Source: Prorocentrum cordatum
Taxonomy: Eukaryota > Sar > Dinophyceae > Prorocentrales > Prorocentraceae
DNA length: 64,000 nucleotides
Reading direction: 5' to 3'
Assembly (NCBI GenBank): GCA_963575745.1
Contig: CAUYUJ010021657.1
Span: 23,501-87,500 of the forward strand
This document shows positions 54,951 to 64,000 of the stretch, piece by piece. The translations under genes and the position numbers were made by a program. Each line of letters opens with the position of its first letter. Positions within the stretch are counted from its first letter, which is position 1. Under the pieces are notes generated by a model. That model was not told where the DNA came from. It made no database searches and saw only the letters and a list, made by a program, of their open reading frames with translations.

Positions 54951-55224
54951 AATGAAAGAGGGTTGAAAAAAGGACAGCCGTGGCGACGAGTGGAACTCAG
55001 ATAATACTCACTACGTCGGTGACGAATACGGTGACTCGTTCCGAGGCAACGATGGCGCAATGCACAGCAACGCACATGATTGCAATGCACAGCAACGCAC
55101 CTTGGAGGACGTGTGGGGGGGGGGGGGGGGGGATACGCCCGTGAAAGGGGTTTCAGGGGGGTTAAAATTTAAGAGGGGGTTTGCTCGGCGGTGAGACACG
55201 ACAACACAAAGGGGCTTTGATCCT

Positions 55225-55878
55225 TCAGCCAGAAGCTCGGCCCCGCCAGCGCCTTGCCCCCCTGAGCGTCTGAGCGAGCGGCAGCGTGCCGCTGAACACG
55301 CCCTCGATGCGCTCCACCTTGTCGCCCGTCCTGCGAAGAGTTCGCAAGGATTCGCCTTTAACCACTCTGTGGTCGCGAAGGAAGGGAGGCCCTGGCGGGC
55401 CACGATGGAGGCCGGCTTCCCGCCCGACGATGCTCTCCTCTCGGGCAACCATGGCCCTCGATAGGCCCTCGTGGCCGGGGAAAAGGCCTTTCCGAACCCG
55501 CAGACAGTTATCGTGACCTTCTTCGAAGGGGAGAGGATGCATTCGCGGATTAAGTGACGCGGGAAGAGGACGGGCAGGAGGAAGACTTGTTGTTTGGTCA
55601 GCGTTGGCCGAACCAGTTGCCACAGCTCTTCAGGCCCGCTGCGCCTCACGCTCGGCGATCCGAGCTCGCAGCGCAGCCAGCCTGTCCAGCGCAGCCGCGT
55701 GAGCAGACAGCTGCTGTTGCCTCAAGGCTGCGGCACATCTTGGCCCTGCCGAGGGACGCCTTCCCTCGCAACGCTCGTAGTGGCAAACGTTTCGCTCTGG
55801 AAACAGCGATGCTGCACGAGAAAACTCACGGCGTCTGAAAGCTGACCGCGGCACGGGCACGGCACGGCACACGGGCAC
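55225..55878 (-). CDS. Coding-like block with coiled coil, unknown family
   Basis: Two minus-strand pieces: 55878-55630 ends in a helical Ala/Leu/Gln stretch (LRQQQLSAHAAALDRLAALR) typical of a coiled coil; 55623-55225 is in a neighbouring frame and reads RKGLFPGHEGLSRAMVAREE, then FLRDHRVVKGESLRTLRR and VERIEGVFSGTLPLAQTL to a TGA. They may be exons of one gene upstream of block A, or an old retroelement fragment. No motif fixes a function. Confidence 0.3.
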
Positions 55879-55929
55879 GGCACGGGGTGCTGGGAGAGCT
55901 CCCCCTGAGAACAGCAGGAGAGAGAGAAG

Positions 55930-56470
55930 GCCGTGTGGAGGAGGAGGAGGATGCGGAGGAGGAGGAGGAGGAGGAGGAGGGGGAGGAATAACATCGCTGG
56001 TGCAGCGAAGTACGCCGTGCGCGAGACAGCACGTTCGAATTACCCCACACCCTGCTTACCTCCCTCCTCCCACCTCGTAAGATCGCTCATTTGCGTCATG
56101 CTTCTACTGGCTCTAGGTCCCCGAACCCCTACGCACGTATAGAGTAGATGCTCCGCATGGCTTCCAAGATCCGGGGGAACCGGTGCTCTGGCGCCCCTCG
56201 GAACGCAGAAAGAAGACCGACCTTATGCAGGCCCACGGGGACCTGGCCTCCCCCCACGCTTGACCTGAAATTCCTCATCGTCCTCCTCCTCCTCCTCCTC
56301 CTGCTCTTTCTCCGCCTCCTCCCCCTCCTCCTCCTCCTTCTCCTCCTCCTCCTCCTCCTCCCCCTCATCCTTCTCTTGTTCTGTCGTATCCTCCTCGCCC
56401 TCCTCAGCCGCATTCCTTTGCCTCCGCGGGGACGGGCAAGGGCGCGGACAAGACCGGGAGAGAGAAGAAG
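55930..56470 (+). repeat. (GGA)n and (CTC)n tracts
   Basis: GGAGGA at about 55935-55985 and CCTCCTC at about 56278-56390; the rest is mixed DNA. Confidence 0.85.
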
Positions 56471-56779
56471 TAAGTGAAAGCGGAGAGGGTGGAGGAGTTG
56501 CAGAAAGGAAAGAGGAACTGGGGTGGAAGGGGTCAAGGGTGAAATTATAAATTGGCCAACCTCGACCTGACCAACCCATCGGCCAACCCCCCTTCCTTTT
56601 CCCTGCCTTGGCGCCAAGGACGCCTGTGGAAGACAACGAAGGTGGGAACAAACAGTGGGGAGTATCATCAACGCGGTGCCCCATGCACTTGCTGGTCAAT
56701 TTTATAAAGCCAGTGGCTCGAGCAGGCGCCATAACGAACGCAAGAAACCCTCGGCCAACAGCGAAACGTACCCAAACCA

Positions 56780-57165
56780 TCCCGGAACGACGTCGAAACG
56801 AACTGGAGCCGAAACGGGCCGAAACCGAAACGGGCCAGAGCCGAAACGGGCCGAAAACGAAACGGGCGGGGACGAAACGGACCAGAGCCGAAATGGGCCA
56901 GAAACGAAACGGGCCGAAACCGAAACGGGCTGGAGCCGAAATGGGCCGAAGCCACCAGGAGCCGAAACTTGCTGGAGCCGAAGCAACAACCAAAACAAGC
57001 CGGAACCGAAACAGGCCAAAGCCGAAACGGGGCGGGACGAAATGGACAAGAACCGAAACGGCTGGGGACGAAACAGAAAGGAGCCGAAACGGGTCGGGAC
57101 GAAACGGGCCGAAACCGAAACGGGCCCGAATCGGGCCGAAGCCGAAACTGGCCGACGCCGAAAGC
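56780..57165 (+). repeat. Minisatellite around GCCGAAACGGGCC
   Basis: Units of about 12-21 bp (CGAAACGGGCCGAAAC, GGAGCCGAAACGGGCC) for nearly 400 bp. The Arg/Asn/Glu or Phe/Arg/Pro repeats read from them are artefacts. Confidence 0.92.
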
Positions 57166-57225
57166 GGCCTTCTCCTTGCGGCACTTCTGGCGCGCTCCCA
57201 AAATCTATACTTATGCCGTTTTGAC

Positions 57226-57227
<2 letters not shown>

Positions 57228-57264
<37 letters not shown>

Positions 57265-57297
57265 ACGAGAGAGAGAGAGAGAGAGACAGAGAGAGGA
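57228..57297 (+). repeat. (GA)n microsatellite
   Basis: AGAGAG runs with a GAAAAGGAAC interruption. Confidence 0.95.
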
Positions 57298-57578
57298 GGA
57301 AACTCCTCGTCGATTCCAACTAGCTGCATGTACTGCTGTGGAGGGAAAACAAATGGGGGTAGGGCCAGGAAGAGAGCGGGGTGGTGGGGAGGGGGGAGGG
57401 GGGAGCGGACGGGGGGAGAAGGGGGTGGGTAGGGGGGGTGAGGAACTGGAGGAATGGAGAACATATACACTGTCCTGATCAGATCCTGCAGCGACGTGAT
57501 GATGGGCAAGCCGGCGCCTCAGCTGACCACTACTCCATTCCTTCTGCTGGAACGCAGACGCAAACACATACACATATC

Positions 57579-57692
57579 TATGCTCGGCGGACTTCTGGGC
57601 GCCAGCCCCATTGATTGCAACTATTCCTTTCAGAGACGACCACGCTGACAATCTGTGTGATTGCGGCCCAAACCCACCTGCAACTAGGAGCA
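57579..57692 (+). repeat. Dispersed repeat family R3, copy 2
   Basis: Second copy of 14159-14272; divergence begins exactly upstream of TCTATGCTCGG in both. Confidence 0.75.
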
Positions 57693-57869
57693 GATGCCTC
57701 CAGGGGCGTCGGCCCTCGAGGCAATCACAACACCGAAACTCTGAGCATGCACTTGCACGTTTGCGAAACTGAAACCTTGGCCGTCAGAGGCCAAAAGCTT
57801 AAATAACGGAATGCCTTACTCCGCAACGCTAGCTTGTAGGCTCTAGCTAGCTCTGAGCAGAGGCCTCTT

Positions 57870-58690
57870 GGATACGGTTCGGCGATATGGGTCCAAAAAC
57901 GACCAGAAGGATCCTTGCCTTCCAACTCCCTGTGAGGGCACCTTGAAAACGAACAAAGACCTCGACCTTGACAGCGGGCCCCTTCGAGGCCGCTTTAATC
58001 GATGCGACAAAAACGAAATCGAGTTCGTCTACGCCAAGACGTCCCGGAGGCACAGAAGTCTACGTCCAAATCACGGACGTTATACACATGGGCAAGCGCT
58101 CGAGCTCCCGGGAGGCTCCAAAGCCAAGAGGTAGACGGGTTCTCAAGCACGACGGGGATCCTAAGGGTTCTGCACGTAGAGAACAGGCCAAAACTGAAAC
58201 TGGCGAGCGAGTTCCCCGGGGTCACGTTCAGGGTGTCCGCGGGGCTTAAGTTTGGGAAGCCACGGGGAAAGGCTGCATCGCGGAGCGGCGGAGGTTCGTT
58301 GGGGCGATTGCGGGCTCGAGACATCGACTGGCGGGGTCGCTATCCACATCCCCAAGATCATCCCACTGCGAGCGCATCCTCTCGCCAGACGTTGGACTCT
58401 TCTCGTGAGCAAATCGGCAGCGGCATCATTGATCATGTCAGGCTCGAAGCTGGCGACCACTTTGATCACAGCGCGAAGCGATTTTGACAAGTTGCCACTG
58501 CCACTGAACACCTCCAACATCATAGGCTCTCCAGAGTCGTTCACGCAACGGGCTAGATCGCGCAAAGGACGGCACCGACGGTATCCAGTCTTCGCTTCGC
58601 GACGCTCTGATAGGCGTTCAGCAGCGAGTTTAGTTGCTCTTGGATCCGTCCTTCTTTGGCGTACCTGCGCACAAATGGGCCCGCCGTCCC
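57870..58690 (-). pseudogene. C5-methyltransferase-like remnant, catalytic Cys lost
   Basis: MMLEVFSGSGNLSKSLRAVI (about 58470-58530) is a SAM-binding motif I, and MWIATPPVDVSSPQ (about 58310-58350) stands where a PPC motif IV is expected: the Cys is Val. After a frame change VVLENPSTSWLW (about 58110-58145) matches the ENP/ENV motif VI and FCASGTSWRRRTRFRF (about 58000-58050) a conserved later block. The domain resembles methyltransferases carried by dinoflagellate retroelements but is dead here. Confidence 0.6.
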
Positions 58691-58739
58691 CTCTTTTTGA
58701 CCTCGTCCTGCCATGTGCGCGAGCCATCGCCGGCAGCTA

Positions 58740-59470
58740 GCGGCTCGGCTCGCGGCTCGCGCAGCCGTGGCGCAGCTGGTGGAGGGTCAGCGGCAGCAGA
58801 GGCTGAAGTCCGCGGGCCCTGGCGCCATGGCGAACTTGGCGTTCCACTCGGTGCGGCTCGCGTCGAAGGGGGGCGCCCGCGGCGCGGGTGTGGACCGGCC
58901 GCCGCGGCGGGTCGGGCAGCCGCGGGAACGCTGGGCAGTCTATCAGCAGCGAGTCGTCGCGCACGCCCATCTTGCTGGAGACTCCTGCCTCGCGAAGGCG
59001 CAAAGTCGCGCTCCGGGCCCCGCGCGGCCCGCCGCGCAGCGCCGACGGCGGCGCCGGGCTGCCGGTCGTCAGCGACGGCGCCTCCGAGGGCAGCAGGTGC
59101 AGCGCGAAGGCCAGCGCCGTGAGCTCCGCGATCGCTCTCTCGTTCATCGCGATCAGCTGGCGGATGACCAAGCAGCGGGCGGCCTGCGGCAGCGGCGGCC
59201 GCGAGCGGGGCGGCGCCGACCCCCGCCAGCCTCGGGCGGCCCGAGTAGCACACGGCAGGCTGCTGCACTTCAAGCCCAGGTGGTGACCCGATAAGCCCGG
59301 CGCCGCGAACAGCTTCCAGGCTTCGGTGCTCTCCCCGCCCTCCAGGAACTGCTCGTGGAAGTAGATCGCCGGCGCCTCGTCCAGCTGCGGCAGAGTTACC
59401 TTCGGGGGTCGCGAGTGCTGAGCTCAGCTGTTGAAGCAGCTCGCCCTCCTGATGCACTCCCTCAGGGTGG
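58740..59470 (-). pseudogene. GC-rich linker of the second retroelement
   Basis: A minus frame around 59280-58740 reads AARCLVIRQLIAMNERAIAE and then LTALAFALHLLPSEAP, helical and coding-like, then Arg/Pro-rich sequence. No domain known. Confidence 0.35.
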
Positions 59471-59972
59471 CTGTCGACGCCGGCTCCAACTCCAGAAAAG
59501 ACTGGTCCGCGCCAGGTCGGGGGGCGACGTCCAGACTGTAGCCCCAGCGGCGCTGGAGGCGCCTCGCCGCCCGGCGATCGCTCTCCGCAGCAGGCCGAAG
59601 TGCGCGGGGCCTCGCGGCTGAGCTGGCGCGCCTCGAACCCGAGGTCTGGCCTGGGCGGCGCCGCGTCGGGCCACTGGGCGTCGGCATCAGCGCCGCTCCT
59701 CTCGGCGACCCGTCCGACGGGCTGTCGACGCCGACTCCAGCTCCAAAGAAGACTGGTCCGCGCCGGGCTGGGGAGCGACATCCAGACTGTAGCCCCGGCG
59801 GCGCTGGAGGCGCCTCGCCGCCCGGCGATCGCTCTCCACGGCAGGCTGAGGTGCGCGGGGCCTCGCGGCTGAGCTGGCGCGCCCCGAACCCGAGGTCTGG
59901 CCTGGGCGGCGCCGCGTCGGGCCACTGGGCGTCGGCGCCAGCGCCGCCCCTCTCGGCGGACCGCCCGACGGG
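59471..59972 (-). repeat. 251-bp tandem duplication, two units
   Basis: Unit 1 at 59471-59721 and unit 2 at 59722-59972 share about 90 percent of bases (both start CTGTCGACGCCG). Because 251 is not a multiple of three, the two units are read in different frames. Confidence 0.9.
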
Positions 59973-59999
59973 CGGCTCGGCGGCGCGGCGCCCGGCATC

Positions 60000-60720
60000 G
60001 GCGGCAGCGGCGCGGTCGGCCTCTGCCGTCAGCCCAGGGCGGTTGCGCGAGGCTGGTTCCGCGCTGTTGCGCTCCGACGGCGCCCGGCGCCGCGCCGCGC
60101 CGCTGCCGCGGCGCAGCGTCAGCGCGGCCACGAGCCCGCGCATCCTCTGAGGCGGGCCCGAGGAAGAGCGGCCCTTGAGCAGGGCTAGCAGCGGGGTCAC
60201 ATAATCGTTGAGAATGGCGCGAGCGGCCTCGAAGTTTCCAACGCTGCGAAGGCGATGTTTCAGACAACTCACCAAGGCCCGCCCTTCCAGGATAACGCGG
60301 GCCTCTTCGCGATCCCAGGGCTTCGAGAGAACCCGCTTCCAAACGCCGCCCCAGACATCCTTCGGGGCGCCCTTGAACGCGGCCTCCGGGGGCTTCGAGG
60401 AGATCTTGATGGGGTCCTCCTCGCGCCGGCCGATGGCGGCCGAAGGGTCCTTCCGGGGCTTGCTGGGGCCCGCGATCATCCTGCGTGCTCTCGTCTGTCT
60501 CATCCTCCCACCTCCCGATGTCGAAGGTACGGGGCGATGCCGACTTCTCGTTGCCCCTCCCGCGCCTCCACCTCTCGTTGTACGACGACAGCTCGACGGC
60601 GGCGGCGCGCGGCACGGTCTTCTCAGCGATGCCTACTCCCCGCCAAGACGCGTCTGCGCGCGATATCACCTCCGAGATGGGCCTCGCGGCGCTCCTTAAA
60701 GCACATGACGATCAGAGACT
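60000..60720 (-). pseudogene. RNase H domain of the second retroelement
   Basis: ISRADASWRGVGI (about 60630-60670) gives the first Asp; after a frame change RVILEGRALVSCLKHRLRS (about 60255-60310) gives the Glu, AILNDYVTPLLALLKGRSSS (about 60165-60225) the second Asp, and PSERNSAEPASR (about 60045-60080) the last block. The domain is continuous here, with no methyltransferase inside it. Confidence 0.68.
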
Positions 60721-60779
60721 TACACCAACGCAGTTCTCGTCGAACAGCTCCCCAAAGACGAGGGGATCTGGGCCCAGCG

Positions 60780-61944
60780 GCACGACGAAGGAATGCACGG
60801 CCCAAGGCGCTCAGGAGCTACCGTCTGATGAGGCCCCTCGATGTGAAGTCCGAAAGAACCCGCCTCAGCGTTTCCCCAGATAATCGGTCTTGGGCGGGGA
60901 TTTCTTGAATGCCGGGACGCAGCCGCCAACGCAGACGAATATTCAATCCGATAACGGCGTCGCTGACTCCAAACTCCCATCCCAAGGTCTGACTACCTAT
61001 CCTAACTTCAACAGCATGAGTGGGCAGACCGACGCGGTTGAGCTTTCGGCCAGCGGCCCTAGCCATATCTCCTGCGCGATTCTCTGACCTGGACAAGGAC
61101 ACGAAATTGCCAACATACTCCGTGTAAATGAAGTCCTGGGCCACGTCCGGGGCGGGTCGACGGTCGACTAGGAAGTTGTGTGGAAATCTCTGGGGCCCTG
61201 GAGCTGATGGCCACGTTGAGGGCCCGGCAAATCCACGGGCTCGCACTCCAACCCATGAGCGGGCAACGGAAGCACGTGACAACGCGCTGAGATGGGCGAA
61301 CCGCCACGCCGCCAATATGACTGATATTGAAGTCACCTGCTCTGACGGGAAGAAGGCCGAACAGTTTTTGCAGCCGCGAGGGCAACGGGATGTGGTTGAA
61401 TGCGTCGGCTATGTCCACGTCTGCAACTGCGATCGGCGTCACCATCCACCGTAACCTAAATGAAGGCACCCCCGGAGGCGAGCTCGACCTTGTCGGCCTC
61501 GCAGAAGCGCAGAGACGAGCATCGGCCATCCAAGATCATCCTCAGATCGCCATTTTTCTCGTGAGCCAAGAAAAGCCCCACCGAGCACTCGCAACCCAGC
61601 TTGACACTAATGATAGAGTCCACCAGACGTCGAAACACTCTGTAATACCGCATAGGGTTAAGAAGGGTCGGGCCCACGTGTAGCCGACGCAGGGTCTCAG
61701 TGCGGATGCGCTTCAACCCCGGCTCTCGGGGTAACAACATCTTGCAGGCGGCTGGCAGTTTCCCTGCCCGCATCATGCGCGAGCGACTCCATATCAGGAG
61801 GAAGTGTAGAAGCAGCAGGCAGCGAGATGCGGACCACCATGACAACGCGTCCTCGCCGTGTGGTTGGGCTTCGATGCTTCGGCATTGAAGCGCTAGAGGT
61901 TGTCTTGGCAAAGTATTTCCTGCTCCCAGCCGGGAGCACCGCAA
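60780..61944 (-). pseudogene. Reverse transcriptase of the second retroelement, inactive
   Basis: SVGLFLAHEKNGDLRMILDG (about 61520-61580, fingers), ADVDIADAFNHIPLP (about 61390-61435, motif A with Asp), CPLMGWSASPWICRALNV (about 61215-61270, motif B), then in another frame IYTEYVGNF (about 61105-61132) where the YxDD-like motif C should be. Both Asp are missing there (Val-Gly-Asn in place of x-Asp-Asp/Asn), and frames change at least twice. Confidence 0.7.
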
Positions 61945-62230
61945 GAATCCGACAGTATTTCTACACGAACAACACGTACCTGCAGGTTTTCACAAAGTAT
62001 GCCTGCCGGACTCGGGCCATTTCTAGATGGCAGCGGCAATGACCGCACGGACAGCAGCCGGCCCTGGGCTGGACTCTACCTCTCTTCTTCCTGGCCCGAC
62101 GGATGTCCAGGGCGGCGTGGCTTTCTCCAGGGACCGTCCTGGCTCCGCCGGCGGGGCGCACACACCGCCTTTCACGAGGTGCCCTGGGAAGGCTGGCCGG
62201 CGTCCGCGGGATTCACCTTCCCCGGCCGGC

Positions 62231-62590
62231 CGGCTTGGGCAAGACTTGAGACAAGGCGTGATCTTCCTCAATTTCGCGTTCTTCATCTGGGGCGCCATCC
62301 GGCGCTCCTCTCGGACATTGACCGTTCGGCGTCCGTTGGTTGGAGTATTCTGCCCGGCTGAACGGGGCACGGCTTCCGGGGAGGCGTGTTCTTCCAATTA
62401 TACGTCCTCTTCTCTTCGCTCCTCGACGCCGTCTGCGTGCAGTCGGCGTTGCTCTCGGACAGTGGCCGTTCGGCGCCGGTCGAACGGGGCAGGACTTCGT
62501 GGCGTGGTGTTCTACATTGCGCCCTTGTCTCCGCGATCCTCGTCGCCTTCTGCGTGCAATTGGCGCTGCTAAAAGAAATTTCGGCGACCT
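62231..62590. repeat. About 126-bp tandem repeat, three worn units, inside pol
   Basis: Units start near 62231, 62358 and 62484; shared parts are GGGCA-GACTT, GGCGTG-TCTTC, CTTCGCTCCTCG, GCGTGCA and CTCTCGGACA then CCGTTCGGCG. They interrupt the region between N-terminal pol and RT. Confidence 0.65.
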
Positions 62591-62671
62591 TCCAGTCGCT
62601 CGCACTTGCGCGCTCAGCCTCCGGCCACCTGTGTCGGTAGAGTCGGACAGGGCGGAGTTCTATCGAGCTCG

Positions 62672-63160
62672 TCAGCCCTTTTTGTTTTTTTTGTTGTTTG
62701 GGGTGCGAGACCGTGCTTCGCACCGACATCTTGCCTCGTCTACGCACCTATCAGGCAGCGAGATGCGGTCGACGATGTCGAAGCCGACCGGGGCGATGGC
62801 CGCGGCCTCCCCGTGGCGCGCCTGCGATGCCCGAAGCTCAGCAAGGGCTCCTGGGCCGTCGAGGTCTGCGGGGGGCCCTCCGAAGCGACGTGCCGCCTCT
62901 TCCAGTTCCCGATGGACCTCGGCGTGGGCAGCTAACAGCGGCTGATCGGCATCGCGACGAGGGAGGTCGCGTGGGCCGTCGCCACCCTGGTATATGTGAT
63001 TGAGCGTCTCAATCATCTCATTGACCATGTCGCTCCTTTGGTGGCGCCTCTTATACCGCTGTGCAGCTGGCAGAGAAAATATCATCACTCTGACGGCTCG
63101 TGGAGGAAGACGAAGGACTGATGCGAAAAGGGACAAGGGAGACATCGCGCTGGCGACCAC
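62672..63160 (-). pseudogene. N-terminal pol region of the second retroelement
   Basis: Reads DMVNEMIETLNHIYQGG and then GPGALAELRASQARHGE, a helical region expected between gag and RT. It stops making sense near 62700, where unrelated repeats begin. Confidence 0.5.
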
Positions 63161-63289
63161 CCCGGCGAAGAGCGGGAACCCCCTGCATCGCGGGCTCCAG
63201 ATGGGGAAGCTGGAGTCGCCCTCTGCTGCATCTCGGGCGGGTCGAGGGAAGCCGCGCCCGAGGTCGCTATCATTGCCCTGAGAGGGCGC

Positions 63290-63882
63290 GGCGCTCCTCT
63301 CGTGCTTTGCGCGGCGACTTGAGGGTGCCCGCGCCCCTCCCAGCCGCGGCAGACACGCGGCTCAGGAGGTCGGGGCACACCCCCGCCCTGCCATCCTCCG
63401 TCGACGTGCCTGCGAAGACGGAGGCCTCGTTCAGGAAAGCAAACTTTGAAAATCCTCGACCCCGACTGCGGCCCTTCTTGTTCTCGTCGCTTTCCGAAGC
63501 TTGAAGGGCCGCGCGCAGAGGCCCCTCCGCCCCCATGGCGCGCGCGCTCGTGCAGCTGAGCCCGCCTAATCGCGACCTCCACCCCGACCGAGTCGGGAAG
63601 GTTCACCTGGTCCCAGCAGGCCAAAAAATCAATCATTCTCATGATGCTCTCATGGTGTGCGACCCCGTAGTCATCGTTCGCCAAGTGATGCTGACTCTTG
63701 AACTGCCCAAAATGCCCCGGCAGGCCGCCGCGGCGGCGGTCGATGAACGCGAAGCGCCGCGCGGCAGAGCGCGGCCCCTCCAGGGGCCGCCCAGGCAGCG
63801 GCGTCGGCGCGAACTTCGCCACGGCACCCCGGCACTGAATGCGCGTCCTGTGGCCATCGCTATGCGGCGCCAGACCCATCAA
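63290..63882 (-). pseudogene. Gag C-terminal region of the second retroelement
   Basis: The frame contains HESIMRMIDFLACWDQVNLP and then GVEVAIRRAQLHERA (about 63530-63660), a helical pattern comparable to the gag helices of the intact element, followed by a Gly/Ser/Arg-rich, probably RNA-binding tail. The 5' part is outside the window. Confidence 0.5.
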
Positions 63883-64000
63883 TCAGCGCCGAAGCCAGCC
63901 TCCGCGCCAGCGTGCAACAGCAGGCTCATCGAGACGCGGCGAATCCCGATCCAAACGTGGTCGGTCCTGCCGATGTCGCCGCCGAGCCGCTCGGCCCCGT

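Larger units (their letters stand above)
57860..64000 (-). mobile_element. Second retroelement, decayed, cut by right edge
   Basis: On the minus strand from the right edge: gag C-terminus (63700-63440), N-terminal pol (63060-62760), a tandem-repeat insertion (62231-62590), RT (61730-60780), RNase H (60720-60000), a linker with a 251-bp tandem duplication, and a methyltransferase-like remnant (58690-57870). Frames change many times. The RT catalytic motif is altered. The family differs from the intact YR element: here RNase H is whole and the methyltransferase comes after it. No recombinase or integrase is seen; it may lie left of 57.9 kb but was not found. Confidence 0.75.

Noticed and set aside
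56223-57509. Long minus and plus frames rich in Phe/Arg/Pro or Glu/Thr/Gly/Arg/Asn
   Set aside because: Reading of the GAAACGGGCC minisatellite, (CTC)n and (GA)n.

Overview
The window reads as nuclear DNA of a dinoflagellate. The reasons are: a near-perfect copy of the dinoflagellate spliced-leader core just upstream of a reading frame (48061-48080, minus strand); a tyrosine-recombinase retrotransposon whose polymerase carries a cytosine-methyltransferase-like domain; several other decayed retroelements; coding blocks that all point one way over 14 kb and are split by long repeat-filled gaps; and a very large share of simple repeats and minisatellites. I cannot name the genus. No rRNA, tRNA, CRISPR or bacterial-type operon was found. 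Most long open frames in this GC-rich, repeat-rich DNA are artefacts and were left out. || Layout, left to right. 0-3 kb: a decayed LINE on the minus strand (endonuclease and start of reverse transcriptase), cut by the left edge. 3-8 kb: non-coding DNA with three small dispersed or tandem repeat families and one small inverted-repeat element. 8-11.3 kb: GC-rich, frame-broken coding remnants, minus strand. 11.5-16.6 kb: a strongly A/C-skewed segment with a (CCA)n array and broken plus-strand coding blocks. 17-21.4 kb: a decayed plus-strand LINE with endonuclease, RNase H, reverse transcriptase and a zinc finger, the RNase H lying before the RT. 22.2-23.8 kb: a cysteine-rich zinc-finger reading frame and a coding block with two in-frame stops. 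25.39-33.22 kb: a complete, apparently intact YR retrotransposon (minus strand) with Ngaro-type split direct repeats. 33-40 kb: mostly non-coding, simple repeats, one 88-codon coding block. 40-54.2 kb: five minus-strand coding blocks (A to E) of unknown family separated by minisatellite-filled introns or insertions. 54-57.6 kb: simple repeats and a small coding-like block. 57.9-64 kb: a second, decayed minus-strand retroelement running off the right edge (gag, RT, RNase H, methyltransferase-like remnant). || The best-preserved system is the 7.8 kb YR element. It encodes a small membrane-spanning ORF, a gag-like protein, a 1232-residue polymerase and a tyrosine recombinase. The first three frames are joined by overlapping stop and start codons (TAATG and ATGA), which suggests translational coupling. 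In the polymerase the methyltransferase sits inside the RNase H fold, between its first catalytic Asp strand and the Glu helix. The second point of interest is the A-E block series. It contains an introner-like insertion (6-bp direct repeat, inverted terminal repeats, reading frame continuous when it is ignored) and a relict spliced leader, pointing to mRNA recycling in its history. All functional statements rest on motifs read by eye; no database search was possible.
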